A stretch of 64,000 nucleotides of DNA from Phlebopus portentosus (GCA_037892935.1 JAYXKI010000015.1:620001-684000); one strand, 5' to 3'. Positions 47,973 through 61,582 are shown, numbered from the stretch's first letter. Notes: generated from the letters alone by a model not told the origin. A program made the numbers and translations.

Positions 47973-49412
47973 GGTCAGTCTCAACCAGACGGAGCAGCTG
48001 CTCGTAGTACTGAGTTTACCGAAGATAGAGGCTAATCGGTGCTATATGCTGCTGCTGGTCGAACCTCGAGAGAGTAGACCCGCTTCAAGTTTGACAAGAG
48101 GGCCGCCTATAAGGAACAAGCGTGAAGCAAGTTGGGGCAGGACCTTTTAGAGCCATCACGTTAATAACGGAGGTATAGAACAATTTTGAATCGAAGCAGG
48201 GGTAGTCCTAAGAAAATAGATCACGTGCGCTTTCCCGGCTGCCGTTAGTTTGGAAATTTCTTGGCTCTCGATGACTGAGCTCGCCCGACAGAGTTCGGGA
48301 CGTCGGAACCGTCTTCGGCCTGAACCAGAACCACGTCCAGCTTTAAGTACATCTTTCTGCTCATGTGCTCGGTCAGCCAGGTTATATACAGAACGAGGAA
48401 ACAAAATTAAACAAAAAAAATGTCAATTAATTAGTTCATTGGCGCGACACCGACAATTCGCAGCCTATCCTAGCTTTCTTGTACCTTGAGCCCATGCCCG
48501 GCCCAGCTCCACCTCGGAGTGGCGACTTGAATGGAAGACAGCGGCCGTAAAAAAAAATTTTTTTGACCACCATCACACGTTGCAGAACTCCGACCGTACG
48601 CACGCACACTTGTCGTCGTCAACCGTAACACAGGGGACAAAACCCTATTTCCGAACCCGGGAATTTGATCCGGAACTGAAATCCAGCCAATCAGAGGCGA
48701 GCTTTCCAATCTAAGCGGCTCAGAAACGTAATTCTGCCCCCTGTATATACAGTATATATATATAAGTTTCGCCTTGTGCTGTTCAGCTATATGCGAAACA
48801 AATGCTTGTACATTCGGATCAATCAACCGATGTCTGTAGAGTTCTTTCGTACTACACACATTACTGTATCTTAAAGAGCCGAAAGTCCTTTCGTGCTCAG
48901 AATTAAACCGTGAAGGTTAAGCATCCAGATTCTCAATAGTCAAGTCGGGAAATAGTGGCAATTAATGTACGGGTTTCTGCAGACTCTCAGCAGCCTGGAA
49001 AGCATTTCTTTCTAAATGGTAATGTTGTAGGTAAAACGGCGATTGTTGGCTGCTTTAGTCACTCCGTCTCTTTTACGGCTACTCAGCGTCGGAGTTAGCT
49101 CCGTCCCATCTAATGACTGCCAAGTCAACGGATCTTGTTTGTTCCTTTCATCCTTCGCCGCAACCAGCAACCGCCAACGCTGTTAAAAGTGGCGTCAACT
49201 CGACTCTGAATTGCGGAACGCAAATCTGTGGATTCAAACAGATTTTGAACTGTTCAGAATCAAATCGAGACGATTCCCTTTACAGCTCACATAACCGTCT
49301 GAATCTGAATCTTCACGAAGACCTCCAAGTACGCAGACGGATCCGTCTCGTTATCTGTTGAAGACACTGCCAATTTACTGCCAATTTACTGTAGATTGAT
49401 TTTTCATTGAAA
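47973..49412. other. Intergenic region with AT-rich stretch
   Basis: About 1.4 kb. Holds the DHA2 promoter, an AT-dinucleotide run near 48748-48762 and a short direct duplication (TGCCAATTTAC twice, near 49370). No supported gene. Confidence 0.45.
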
Positions 49413-49813
49413 TGATTGTCTCTCCATTTTTGGAAGATGATCTACGAGCTTACTTTACAAAGCAATCGACCTTTATGCGTTCTCAAAACCTCCGACTCGG
49501 ACCGGGACTCGAAGTTGAAGTCGTGCCATACTCAACGGTAGAAAACATGGTACGATTCTGAGCCTTTACAGTAAGTAGCCCAATGGTCTTACAAAGACAA
49601 TCGTTGGGGAAAGCGGACGGTATTCGTTACCGAGTGATTCCTACAATGTTCCGTAGGGATCCAATTCGTCATCAAGACGGTCTGTCTTACTATCAAAGCC
49701 AGAGAGCCTCGTTAGGAACAAACTCTTTTCGTCATCATAGGTATAGCTGTAACAGCGAAGCCAAGAATCTTCTCTTTGCGGGCATCGTTCAGTCCCAGCT
49801 GGAAATTAATTGA
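49413..49813 (+). pseudogene. Possible relic of a C2H2 family gene, part 1
   Basis: An open segment (MIVSPFLEDDLRAYFTKQ) is followed by DGIRYRVIPTMFRRDPIRHQ. The nucleotides around 49619-49658 resemble the finger-1 region of copy 1 near 3880 (CATTCGATGCAGG through CAATGTTCCGGA against TATTCGTTACCGA through CAATGTTCCGTA). The cysteines are lost. Exon joints are uncertain. By-eye similarity only. Confidence 0.25.
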
Positions 49814-51215
49814 TTGTCTCAAGGATATATCAGTGTTTCCTCGCCTTACTACCTTCGACCGATGACACTTCCACAGTTTTCCCCGTCGCTCGAGAGCGTT
49901 GGTGGCGCCTGGTTTGCATGTCTGAATGACAATTACGAAGCGGAATTCTTATACATCTCATTTCGCCGTCATGGCACTCGAGCTCTGCCATTCGTTCTGA
50001 TACGTGTCATCAGTCACATTCTATGTTCGACTCTATCTGAACGCGCGTGGCGATGTCGAGCGCGGCCTGTTTATGTCGCACAAATCGTCGACATCCGTTC
50101 GCGTATTGTCAGTCTTTCAAGTATGGAACAAAATAACTCGTTGCATGGGCTTACGGTGTAGTGATTGGAAGATCAGATAATCTAAGAGGCTCACTCACTG
50201 ATTGATTGTGGATTATTCAAAACAGCTTCCGCTGCCTTTTCCTTCCCCCTTCCTTCCTCACTTCCTCACATCTACGCACTGCACATCAGATCCTTTCGCG
50301 AGTGAATCTGTTCATTCCTGGATTATTGTGGTCGGAATTCAGTTGCTCACTCTGATTGCTTTGTTGACACACAGCGCTCGCTGTGAAGCTTATCAATGCT
50401 CGTGCCCTCTTCATTGGATAACAGCTGGAGCCGAGCGTATGATAAGACATCCGCCGTTCTACGACGGTGAACGAGTCGACTGGACTTTGTGCATCAGCCG
50501 TTGTCATTCTGATATATGACTCGAGAGATAACAAAAAGGCTCAAGGCAACAATTGATGCTGTGAGTTGTATGTCGACTAAGAGAAACCGAGCTCCGTCGA
50601 AAGCAGGTCTGCCCGAGTCTTCAATCGTATTTCTTTCTATTCGTTGCCGATTTGCACACCTGCTTATGTTCAGGCCACATTGCGTCTAATGATCGGCTTC
50701 GGAGCTCGGCGCTCCAACGCTTACATCTATTTCTTCCCTTTCTTTTGATTAGGGAGTCTCCATTGACTTCCGAGGTAACCGATGAACAGTTCGTTTGTTT
50801 TCAGACGGAATTGATGCTAGAGTATAATTTAAAAGGTTTCGGTCAATGGCAACGGACCTGGTCTCACGGGCCGAATTACTTATCTTCCCAGAAACGACGA
50901 TTCTCGGAAATCTCGACGTGAGTCTCATGTTGAAGGTGTCCATTTTCGTGTCCCTGACGAAGACAGTGGAGGATGAACGATCTTAGACACCGAGAAAGTT
51001 GATTCTCTTGAAACATATGTATATATTTCCTGGCAAGCATACTTGTGAATCAAACCAAATATCGATGGTTCGGTGAGATAGATGACATTTTTCTTGTTAT
51101 TACTATCCCGAGCTCATCTATGTGAAACTTGGTATGCATCGGGGGATATAGAGGAACCAAAGCAGGGCCCGACATACCAATGGAAGCCGTCCTGCCCGAG
51201 GCTGACGGAATTCAG

Positions 51216-51394
51216 ATCTCCTTAATTTTCTGAGGCAGAACGTCGGGCGCTACAGGTGTAAAATTCCGAGGTGTATCGATTATCACAAATACGGTGGTCA
51301 GTGGGAGCGTGGATATGACGTGCGACAGTACGGTACAGACCTAGACCTGTCCTTACGACAGGATGTGGATAGAGTTCAGGAGGCCCTTAAGTGA
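51216..51394 (+). pseudogene. Possible relic of a C2H2 family gene, part 2
   Basis: After a plausible acceptor (TTCAG at 51215) the frame reads to a TGA at 51392 and contains RYRCKIPRCIDYHKYGG. CKIPRC has the same C-x4-C spacing as CRLPNC and CRLPGC in the two intact genes. No second finger follows. It may be an independent small zinc-binding protein or a decayed family member. Confidence 0.3.
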
Positions 51395-54036
51395 GCTTTG
51401 CTGGAGGGTATAAATCGTCGAACGTACATACTGTATGTCGGAGAGTGTTCGCCTTCATCGTGACTTCAGATCGCGGGCTCCGTTGGGCAATTCGCAACAG
51501 CAGCATATTCCATTTTCACTATTTTTAAGATGGAAGGAGCTAGAGATGTCTCCGGTGGACACAACTTACTATGATCACGGTGCCTTACGTCTACCAACCT
51601 CATGCGTTGAATCGGAAGCGATAGAAGATATCATCCCTCGCGGTGTCGTTGCAAGAAATTGTCCTAGATCAGATTCTCGCGGTTGACGTTCTCAAGTTTT
51701 CAAATGCTCGCCACGGAGCCGAGAAGAAAAAGGAAGCACGGACGGAGATTAATGCGAGCCTGTGACAGCAATGACGAACAGCTGGTACACGCTGCCGGGG
51801 AGTTAGAAAGTGGCTTTTAGAAGGCACGCCTAAGTAGCTAGAAACCCGAATTGTCTTCTTCTTCTTGAAAGCAAGGCTTACTTGGATTTTCCCCACCAAT
51901 AGTATTGCTTATACAGAGCTTCACTGTTCATGGACTAGATAAAATAACTTTCAGCCGGGAGAATTGTCCATCCGTGTCAGAACAAGATCAAAGGAAGAGA
52001 ACGAACGAAACAGCATTCAAAAAATCCGAGAAATCAATCATTGTGCTAAGTAAGATAGTCATTATGCCATCAGCATCAGCATCTCGAAGATTCGCTCCTC
52101 GGTAATGAAGAGAACTTCTTCGATTCTTGAATGATACAGTAGATGGTCCTAGTAGACGAGGCCGTCAAATTTGATGCGGGTGATCTCTGATGCCGTAGCG
52201 GTGCTTCATGTAAACTGTTTTTGTAAGCCTTTGTAAGGATAGTAGAATTGAATCCTTTGCCATTTATCCTTGTGGTGTTCCTCAACCGAGAACGCCGAAG
52301 GAAGGTATTAAGTTGATCCAGCCTTTGAGTTGAAATCCATTTTTCATAGAAAAGAATAATCACGCTTCTCAGTGCCGGCAGCGCTACTGTGCTCTTCGGC
52401 TCAAGCCGTTCATCTGTTTCGCCCTGCATTGTTATTCCATAGTCCCGGTCTGCTTTGAGACTTCCTTCTCGAGTATAGAGAAGACAAAGAACTAGCAAAT
52501 ATAGCATCAGCGGTCCGGGGATTGATCAGATTTGGTGCGGAGATACTTTAGTTTGGGTGAAAGATGAAAGACGGAAAAGCGTAGCGCGCATTTTCGAGCT
52601 GGTGATTGTGGCTGAATGAGCTAGTGTAAATATACAGAGCCACTGTCCGTCTCCTCGGAGATTTCGGATAGCAAGAAAAGCTGGATACACAAACGTACCT
52701 CTGCTTGCAACTATGTCAATACAGTACTATTGTAATCGCCGCCAGCGGAAACAGAATGGAGAAAGTTGGTAATTATGGAGATGTGGTGCCAAACTCACAC
52801 GTTCTCTCCGACCGACGGACGAATTGGACGAACGCTAGAAACAAAAGGGTGCATAATGAGCAGCGGCATCTGGAGAGAAGGCAAATCGGCTGGAAAGTCT
52901 CCACACAGTGAGACCTGCATCAATAATGATGATGAGTGAGAAACCGGCAAATGCGCACAAACTTACGGGTAATGAGTAGAGAAAGTCGCACAGTGTGGTA
53001 CTTTGCTTGAACTTCTGTGGCTTCTAGTTACTTTACACGTGCACCGTAAATCCTCGGGGCTGTGCCTGGGGATGTTCTTCTTTCTCCAAGAAACATGCAA
53101 TTGAACGGGCGTGTCCGTGCCCGAGCACTCCGCAACCGGGGACTATACGATAGGATAATCTATGATAGAGTAAAGCAGAGCTGATTGGCTCTGCTCTCAT
53201 CTGGGGTTGGAGAGTTGTTGGATTGGATTGGAGTCGGATAGAATAGCTAGCCGATGTTCCGGCATCCGATCGTGCTAGTCCGATTGACTGTCTGTCTGCT
53301 CGGTAAATGGCTCTAGTTAGTATTCTCTTGAGTGGCATTGCCCAGCAAATGAATGGTGAATGGGAATGGTGGTGGTGGAGTGGAGCCGGCGTGATTAAGC
53401 TACTGATCGAGGGGTGTGACAGGGAGGTGCGTGGCGTGACATGTCGCGTGCAAGTCGCGTGAAGGGTGATCGACGCCCCATGATCAGACACGCGTGATTT
53501 GTCATTGTGTCAACCTCTGTTTTTGGTTTGGACCAATTCACTTTGTGCTCCTCGTTGAGGTATCACTTCCAGTTTGTCTCCAACGGGAGAAGCTGAGAGA
53601 ACATACGAGTAGCGTCCCGAGAGCCATGGACGCAGCAAGCAAGAGCAGGATCTGGCGGCTAAAATGGACTCGTGGGAGAAGAGGAGTGGGGTAGTGGTGG
53701 TGCAGCTGGTGCTCCAACGTCATCTGAGCATCACAGCACCGCAGCGAAGAATAAGTAAGCTGAGCTGAGCTGAGCTGGGCCGGGCCACCCTGACTGCGAC
53801 TGGAATAGTGGCCACCCGGCCGATCGCTTGCCTCAGCAGACAGCTTCCTTCTATCTTGGTCCATTAGACTTTCCAAGGATCGACGTATCAAATAAATAAT
53901 CATCTCCCACTTCGGCCTCGCCCGTTTATCACTTCCATTTGTCTCGTGCCCGTCCCATGCTCGTGATACACTATTTGATACCTCGCACGCGGTTTACTTG
54001 ATTCTTTTGTTTCTCCAATCTTTCTGTCCCCCCAGC
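51395..54036. other. Intergenic region upstream of the Q/P-rich gene
   Basis: About 2.6 kb. A frame at 51435-51686 and minus frames at 51.7-53.9 kb have no support. A pyrimidine tract ending CCCCCCAG just before the ATG at 54037 suggests a 5'-UTR intron of the next gene. Confidence 0.4.
53758..53779 (+). repeat. Short tandem repeat, AGCTG unit
   Basis: Four consecutive near-perfect AGCTG pentamers in the promoter or 5'-UTR region of the Q/P-rich gene. Confidence 0.7.
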
Positions 54037-56436
54037 ATGGTCACGGATGATTTGCCCTGGCCAGAGCTCGGCAACGTTTCGCGCGGCGCGACCCGCGGCA
54101 ACCAGGGATCTAAGGGCGTCCTAGGGCCTCCAGACGAGCAAGGCCGAGCTGTTCTCCAACTACGTGTGCAGCCTGGCGTACTTGCCGTCAAGCTAAATCC
54201 GACTGCTACCGTTTGGTACCGCACGCTCGACAACGAGGTCCAACGTGCGCTCAAGGAGACAAAAACCTACTGGCGCAAGGCACGCCGCAGACAAGATTAC
54301 GATGCGCGCGCAGACCAGGACCATATGGAGCTCCATGAGTGGCTTCAGCAGCTCAAGGATAAGTGCATGGCCCATCTCGAGCTTCTCCTTCAGAAGGGCG
54401 AGATTACTGGTCCACCGTATATCATGCCCGATAACCTCGAGTTCACCTTCATGCGTGGTTTCATCGAGCGCCAGCGCTCAGGCGTTCCCCATAATCCACG
54501 CCTCCGCGGTCTCCCGCGCAGCGAGCAACACCGTATCCCGCCTGAGGACCTTGTCGACGACGACTTAGACGCGCGTGGTTCACCTGATAGTGTATCCAGT
54601 CCCCTAAAAGTCCCTCCTCCGCCCTCGCCAGTGCGTTCCCTTCCTGTAGAAACGTGTGTAGACAGTCTGACTACTTCTCATGTCTCCCTAACAGGCCGTG
54701 CTGGTCCGTCCTCCTCTCCTACCTGGTCGAAAATGCCCTCCGATCCCTCCTCTTCCACAGACCTCTTGCATAGAATAGAGGCCGCGCGTGCGTAAACCCG
54801 TCCCCCGTGTGCTTTCCCCCTGACCCATTATGTACTTACACATCAATTCCCACAGAGAACACGCTCCGTCAATCGCGCTCACGCTTGAGGGTTGCTCGCA
54901 CTTCTACCCAAGACGCATATGGACGCTACAAGCATTGCACAGACCAGGAGCATATCCTGGAGTCCGAGGTTCAACGCGCAGAAGAGCGACTCGATGAACT
55001 GAGTATGTCACCAGTTTATTTGGAAATATTTATTTATTTCCCTTCATTTAATTTACATAACCGATCGATGCGACGCTCTGACACCCACTTTCTACTCCTA
55101 CCTTTAGTCCATCTCTTCGCTCAGCATCCCGCATCCCCCCCTGGGCCATCCACCAGCAGTACGTATTAGCGAATTCAATTAAATGGTATCGTGGCTCTCC
55201 CTCATTCGTTGCCCTTCTAACGCCCTTCCTCATCTCGCTCTCCCTCCCTCTCCACACACCGTCTCATGGTGTTGGATCGAAAAGCAATCACAGTACCGAG
55301 TTATCCAAGCGACCTGCAAATTCAAACTCAGACACTTCAGCGACAGCAAACGCAGGAACAAATTCAGCCACCTTCATCGACGTCAACACCGATCGCAACG
55401 TCCGCCCCGCCCAATGGAGTCTTCGACCAGGAGCGGGCGTACGCCGCCGTAGGCACTCTGCCCTCCAGCTCTCAGGCGCACCGGCAGCATCAGCAACAAC
55501 AGCACACGCAGCAGCAGCAGCAGCAGCAGCAGCACCAACAACACCAGCAGCTAACACCGTATCATCATGCTTACCACCTTTGGCCCGGAGTAGGTACGCC
55601 ATTCCACGCCCCTCCGCAACGACCAGCGTCGAGCGTGTCCGTCTCCAGCGCTCCAGGTGGCCTGAGCATGGAAATCCCGAGTGGTCAGCGATATGCCCCT
55701 GAACTTCTCCGGCCAGGTGGCGCTGGCGCTAGTGGGAGTCGAAGCGGAGAGGATTGGACAGCGGGTCCTGGTCCCGGCGTTGGGTCCGACAGCGAGGTAA
55801 GATTCGATATTTGGCCGATGTTTCGTCATCAATGAGTCCATTGAGATGCTTCCGTGCCTTCCATTTGAGCGGAGAAGGGTCTGACGATTCACTTTGTTTT
55901 TTCTTGTCTTGCATCAATATTTCTTTAGGTAGCGGCGATGATGCATACTACGTCTCGCGTCGCAAGTCCGCAGAGAAAGCATCCTCGCGAATGGGAGACG
56001 GCTTCGTCGGTTCAACAGCAGACACAGCACATGGCCGCTCTTAGAGGTATGCTGATAATGCAATCTGTCAATCTGAATCACTGTTGAATGATGATGGTTT
56101 TGATTTCGATAGACACCGGAGATGTACGTTTCTCCACTTTCTTGACCTCAGGCGCACTTGCTAAACCATACAATTACGTATCAGGACCCATCCTCGCACC
56201 CGCCCCGAAAGCGCTTGACGCAAGCTCACTCCACGCCGAGCCTCCCGCTCGCACTCTCCCTCACGAGCCCGCTCACACCAACGCCAAGCCTGCATACTCC
56301 GCAACCCACACATTCAAGCCATTTGGCGCATCACCCTCCGCACCAATCCCCACACTCGTATCACCCGGCCGGAGGGTGGACAACTTTCGCACCCGGATCT
56401 GGACCTGGGCCTGACTCAGGATCGGGACACACCTGA
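54037..56436 (+). CDS. Large Q/H/P-rich protein with conserved N-terminal domain, unknown
   Basis: Six exons are inferred, giving about 570 residues. The N-terminal ~150 residues look folded: LAVKLNPTATVWYRTLDNEV, then a Lys/Arg-rich helical stretch (RALKETKTYWRKARRRQ), then MELHEWLQQLKDKCMAHLEL and EFTFMRGFIERQR. A second exon adds a likely coiled coil (HILESEVQRAEERLDEL). The third has a Gln/His tract encoded by CAG repeats (about 55485-55551). The last exon is His/Pro/Ser/Thr-rich and ends with Gly/Pro repeats. Joints: GTGCGT donor at about 54776, a long ~290-bp intron ending near 55293, then GTAAGA, GTATGC and GTACGT donors. A nuclear regulatory role is suggested only by composition. I do not recognise the family. 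Confidence 0.65.
55485..55551 (+). repeat. CAG-rich tract coding polyglutamine/histidine
   Basis: Contains eight uninterrupted CAG units (about 55509-55532) flanked by CAA/CAC/CAG codons. Likely length-variable between strains. Confidence 0.85.
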
Positions 56437-59400
56437 GCTGTTACGCTACTTCTTCCACAGTGGACCTGACTCGCACCACCTAGTATGCGAAAATCAACCA
56501 AAAATAAAACCGAATATTGGGTTGTAGTCCTGCTTTTGTACTTTTTTTGCAGGTTATTTCGAACGTTGTGCTGGGGATGCCGCTCCTCATCTCCCTTATG
56601 CACTCGCTGCTTTGCGTCTTCATGATCGCCATGGTTATCCGTCACGATCTCCTCTTTTTCAGCGTTTCTTTTCCATTCGTTCGATGCTGTGATTTTTCCT
56701 GTTTCAGGGTTTGAGTTTGGCATTTACATTTGGTGGTCTTGCTTGACCCATTTTACTTTTCTTTCGATACAGCACTGCCGCAAAGTCGGCTGCCCTGACT
56801 TCTCCTTGCTCTTCCATGAATTTATTCCTCTGCTGAGGACAGTGTCGATGCTCTCACCCTGCATATCATTGTTGTTTCGCTTTGTAGCAGCTAAGAGCTT
56901 CTTCGTTTTCTACATATTCATGACACACTTACGGTCCGTTTCTGCAATTATTGACACATCAGAAACGTTGTGTTCGGCTCATTCCAAACGGACACGAGAT
57001 TTTCGCATGTTCCATACGCAGTACTAGTATTTTTGTTTCGTTCTCAGGGTGTCGTTTCAGCTTCCTTTCTGTAAATTTGCTTTCCATGGTCTCTCTGTCC
57101 TGTATTCATGGTATTGGTTATACGCTTTGCCCTGCTTTTCTTGCTTTCCGAAACCGCGTACCGTTATCATTACCGCGGCATTGTACAGTTGCCGACAAAG
57201 TATTTTCGTCATTTCTTTCTAATCTTTTCGATGTTTTGTCCATAATATCCCTTATTCTCTCCACTCCTTGCATTACCGCTCGCTCCGCTTTCGCATACAA
57301 CATCGGCTGTTTTTCTGGGGCATGTAGCTCTAAATGCACGCATACACGCATTTCCCTTGGACGCTTCTTTTGGTCTTATTTTTGTATCGTCCTTCTGCTT
57401 GTTTGGTTCCTTTCTTCGCGCAACTCGGGCTTCTCGTTCGCGGCTTCACGCTCATACACGCTTGCACGATGATCTTGGATAATAATTACTACATACACGC
57501 ACACGCATTCAAAACGTATACCGTACCGTTTCGTTATTGTATCTGCTCGATTATAGTGATGCTTTTATCGATCCCGTTGCTTTGGAGTTGCCATTCGTCA
57601 TTATCATACCGAGTTTAGAAACTGGGCCAGATTCAACAGAATTATGACAGGCATTGCTCCACAATTCTCCGGTTGATCCCCAAATATCTGGTTCGGGCTA
57701 TGAAGCAAAGGGAAGCACCCTCCTCACCCTCCCTGCCCCGGCGGTTCGCTAACAGTGGAGCATCGGCGCACCGCAATTATTGGAAAGCCACTGGAGAAGG
57801 ATTCGAATGCACAGCACTCAACTAGCTCCGGATTCAGGGAGGGAAGGGGAATACAAGGACGTAAAAATCCATAGACGTGGCTCCATAACAGATGGCAGGC
57901 CGCTACGCACCGGAAGTGAATATATTTTTGAGAATCGAGCACCAGGATGGCGGCTCCGGACTCTTTCTGAGAGGAAACCCCCTAAATTTCATGCTTTTAT
58001 ATACGTATTTTTTCGTCGGAATATCACACAGATTAGAGGTCCGAGACTGAGGATGATGCCGGAGACTTGAAAGACAGATATAGTAGATGAACGACTGGAT
58101 GGCTCCACAATACTGCTGCTAGACGCGTGTTTGTACGGCAATAGTGAATATGTGGGTGAGTTCGAGCTCGATCAAATTCTCTATGAACATATTAGGAAGA
58201 AGACCTGTCTGGACGGCATGTACGTACGTGTTCCGCATCAACCGTGAGGCAAAGTTTCATCTCTTCTAGGGAAGATACCGGCACTGCTTTCTTATTTTCG
58301 GCACGGCCTCTTGCGACTGCTTCTCACTTTCTTCATTCAACCTCGCCGATGCATGAAACACTTGTAAGGGAAAACATATTCAAAAGAGCTCCACAATTTC
58401 GACTCTTGCGAAATCAAACACATTGCGAGGTGCATTCGCACTGAACCATTGTACGTACGTCCTTCCGGCGAAGATCCAGGTTCCTCTAGGTATCCGCAAC
58501 AGAAGGATAAAAATAGTGATGAAACTCAGTCCGATCGGCTTGATGTATTTGACGTGTCTCCCGAGGGCCAACACGAAGTTCAAGGGCCGATATGAGAGCA
58601 ATATAGCTCCGAGATCCCGCAAAGCCGGATGTAATGTGGTATATTTAGGCGAGAGGATGCTTATCAAATTATAGTTGCGCCCACAAAAGTGTACATTGAC
58701 CACGCTCGAACATATGAGACGGGATTATGGCAATTACTTACGTTACTGATCTTCGGTATGATGCTGTTCTCCTGGAAGAGGCACATCGGCTGACAAACGT
58801 TGGAGCAAAGTAGAACTTCGTTCGCGCCGAAGTCATGCTTGATTTCTCGAAAATCCGCCCCGTTAGAGGGATGCGCGTTCATTAGTGAGCGCAACCTTGT
58901 TTCGTTTAGCACTGTACTAATGACGATCGTAACGGGCAGTCTGATCTGCAGGTCATATATTTGCTATCTCAGGGACGACATAACCATCGTAAACGAGTCT
59001 CCGTTTGACTGAAAAGACCCACAATGAAACGCCTCGTCCCGTTCTATTGGAGCGCTAGAATTACAAAAAAATTACTTATCCCCAGGCTCGCAGGAGACGT
59101 TCTAAGGCATGTCTTCTGGAGCATAATAAGGCCAAGTATATTGAGGTTGAGAAAACGCATTAGTTACATGAGAATATTATCGGAAGTTGCGATCTGGTCT
59201 GATCAAGCAATCAATCGCCTCCCTACCGTTGGATACTCACTCTCCTAATTGGTTTCCCTTACTGCAAGTAAGGTCAGTGCGGCTCCATGTGGTTCAAATG
59301 AGAACTCGTGCATTTATGATTCAAAACGATCTGAGTGACAGGAAGACGGATACAGAGACGTCGGTCTGCATGAAACCTACCTGAATTCGTGAGATTACCT

Positions 59401-60163
59401 TACCTATTTTGGCAGGCATACTGAACTGAGACAGAAAAGTCACGACCGAGCTTGTAGCTTGCGTCATGAGTCGGTTTTCATAGCATGCGATAGCTTTCTT
59501 CCAGATGAATGCATGAAATGGAACTACGATCATAAAGAGAGCTCCAGAGGCTAATCAGGGTGAGACTCACAGAGTTGCGAGGGTATTCATGATATGTATA
59601 CTTCAACAGGAAGGCTGCAGAAGGATTTCTGCGCCTGGAACGAACATGTAGAGACCGCGAGGAATAGGTGGCAGATAGGATAATGTGGCGGGCGCGGGCG
59701 CTGAGTAATGGGTCGAAAGCCCCAACCAATACGCGTAGCCGTTCTCTCGATCTAAGATGATATCTGATTCGCTCATGATCCTAGACAAGGTGAACGGCCC
59801 GTTAAAGGACAACGTAAAGAGTGCTACAGCAAGTTCGCAACTGTTTACCCTACTTACTTGCGCGGGGATCACATTAGGCCCTCGTATTGATGCCCAGGAG
59901 GGAGACGTCGGCGAACAGTTCAATGAGCCAGCGCCTGATCAGGTCGAAGCACCTGAACAACTTGCCCAGATGCTCCTTCAGGACCGAGTCTCGCGCGAGT
60001 ACATGTTTCTCGTCCGTCACGGCGGTAGCTTCGCGTATATTAGACGTGTGCCTATGGGTTACAAGATGCTAATATGAAAATCAAATGAGCGGTGCAATTC
60101 GACAAATTCAGGAATAGAGAGGGCTTGGAAGGGCTATGTGGGAGTTCGTGAAAGTGGAGAATT
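56437..60163. other. Long region without a supported gene
   Basis: 56.4-57.6 kb is T-rich on the plus strand and is likely a 3' flank. 57.6-60.1 kb contains overlapping frames on both strands: minus 58380-58703 and 58664-58912 include hydrophobic segments, and plus 59757-60077 encodes an acidic 106-residue frame with QEGDVGEQFNEPAPDQVEA. None resolves into a gene with clear splice joints. A decayed membrane-protein gene on the minus strand is possible. Confidence 0.3.
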
Positions 60164-61582
60164 TTACACTGCAATACCAGAGGAAGGCTTGGACGTCGAG
60201 CTAATATCTACATCATCATCTTCCAGTCGACCGGATGCCTTTCGATCACCTTCAGCTACAGAGGACGCCTCAGCGTCGGTCTCGATATATCGCGTTATCT
60301 CGACTGCTAGTGATGCTAGTTCATGTCCTCCCGAATCGTAGGCACGGACACACCGACGATCGCCGTGTCTTGAGCACTGGTTATTCCCGCTGTAGTTTGC
60401 AGTTTGATTATGCTGTCGACTGCTGTTGCTAATGCTCGGTATCGCATCTGCTGCGAACGCTATTCGGATGATGATCATGTTGAAGACGATGCAGATAATC
60501 GGCGAAATCTAAGGAAATGGATCAGTAATTTGTTCGCGCGGGACGGATATCGTTATAAGTAATACTTGTACGTACCATATCCAGCACGACATAAACGCCC
60601 ACCGAATTTATTATGAACAGAATTAGCGCAACTGTGATAGTCGCTGAGTATATCGCTCCGGATTCCACGACGGCACGAACGACTGGCGTAAGCTGCCCAT
60701 TTTCCTTGAACTTTAGTACGTCTCGGTTCACTTTCCAGATCTTGAATGCAAGGAGAACTAATCGAATATATCGTACAACTCGAAGAAGGCTGATCGAATT
60801 GCTCACCGGAAGCCGACAAATTGGTACTCAATGTTAGCGCATACACCGCCGTTATCCACTTGTCTACTGCTCCAGCAAAGACATTATCTGTGTTCACGCG
60901 CGTGGTAGCAAGAGTCGTGTTTGCACCGATGGACGATGCTGGAACATAAAAGTATCAGCTTTACTACAGAGGAAACAAAACGTATACCAAATTACCTAGA
61001 AGACCGAACCACCCCAAAACTGGAAGAACAATAGGATATACGCTGCTCCAAACGACATATGTGCGATAAATCTTAGGAGAAATCAGTATAAGCGTAGCCC
61101 GTGACATGTCGCCAAAGTCAACTCACTACGATACCGTCAAGAATGAGAGTCTGAAGGTTGTACAGAACACCCTTTATCACGAATGTATGCTGTGTTACGT
61201 TCTGAAAATATGATTCTGATCCGCCAGACAGCGAAGGTCCAACCGCCACCAGTCCTTGCCAGACACGTACGATGTTGTTGATAAGTTCCTACCACGATCC
61301 GGAATATCTTCATTTATGCAATGTCGTTTGTTAAAACCGGTCCACTTACTGCTAACGCAAGAGCTTCAAGTGCACAAGCCGCGCTGATCAAGAGATAGTT
61401 CGGCCGCCGCCTGTAACGGTTTTGCAGCAAAATCCATAAAGTCAGGATGAACATGAGCAAGGAAAAGCCTATGCGGCGCGCATTTCATTTAGCAATGCAT
61501 GTTTCGTCAGCCATAGCTACTCACCGTAGAGCAGTGCCTCCATTGTAGTGGAGATAATCGCTGCTTCAGAGAGCAGAAGCAT
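60164..61582 (-). CDS. Seven-helix membrane protein, basidiomycete type
   Basis: Integral membrane protein of unknown function, of a kind common in Agaricomycetes. About seven exons. Order after splicing: MLLLSEAAIISTTMEALLYG, FSLLMFILTLWILLQNRYRR, LLISAACALEALALA, ELINNIVRVWQGL, NLQTLILDGIVIYRTYVVW, LPVLGWFGLL, AVYALTLSTNLSAS, AFKIWKVNRDVLKF, VESGAIYSATITVALILFI, and FNMIIIRIAFA. The C-terminal tail is Ser/Asp-rich (EDDDVDISSTSKPSS). The helix pattern is that of a seven-transmembrane protein; no ligand-binding family is recognised. The ATG at 61582 opens directly into the first exon frame, and a TATA-like element lies about 60 bp upstream. Confidence 0.7.

Noticed and set aside
56951..57472. 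173-codon hydrophobic frame on the plus strand
   Set aside because: It lies in a T-rich 3' flank; the hydrophobicity follows from base composition and there is no family match or splice structure.
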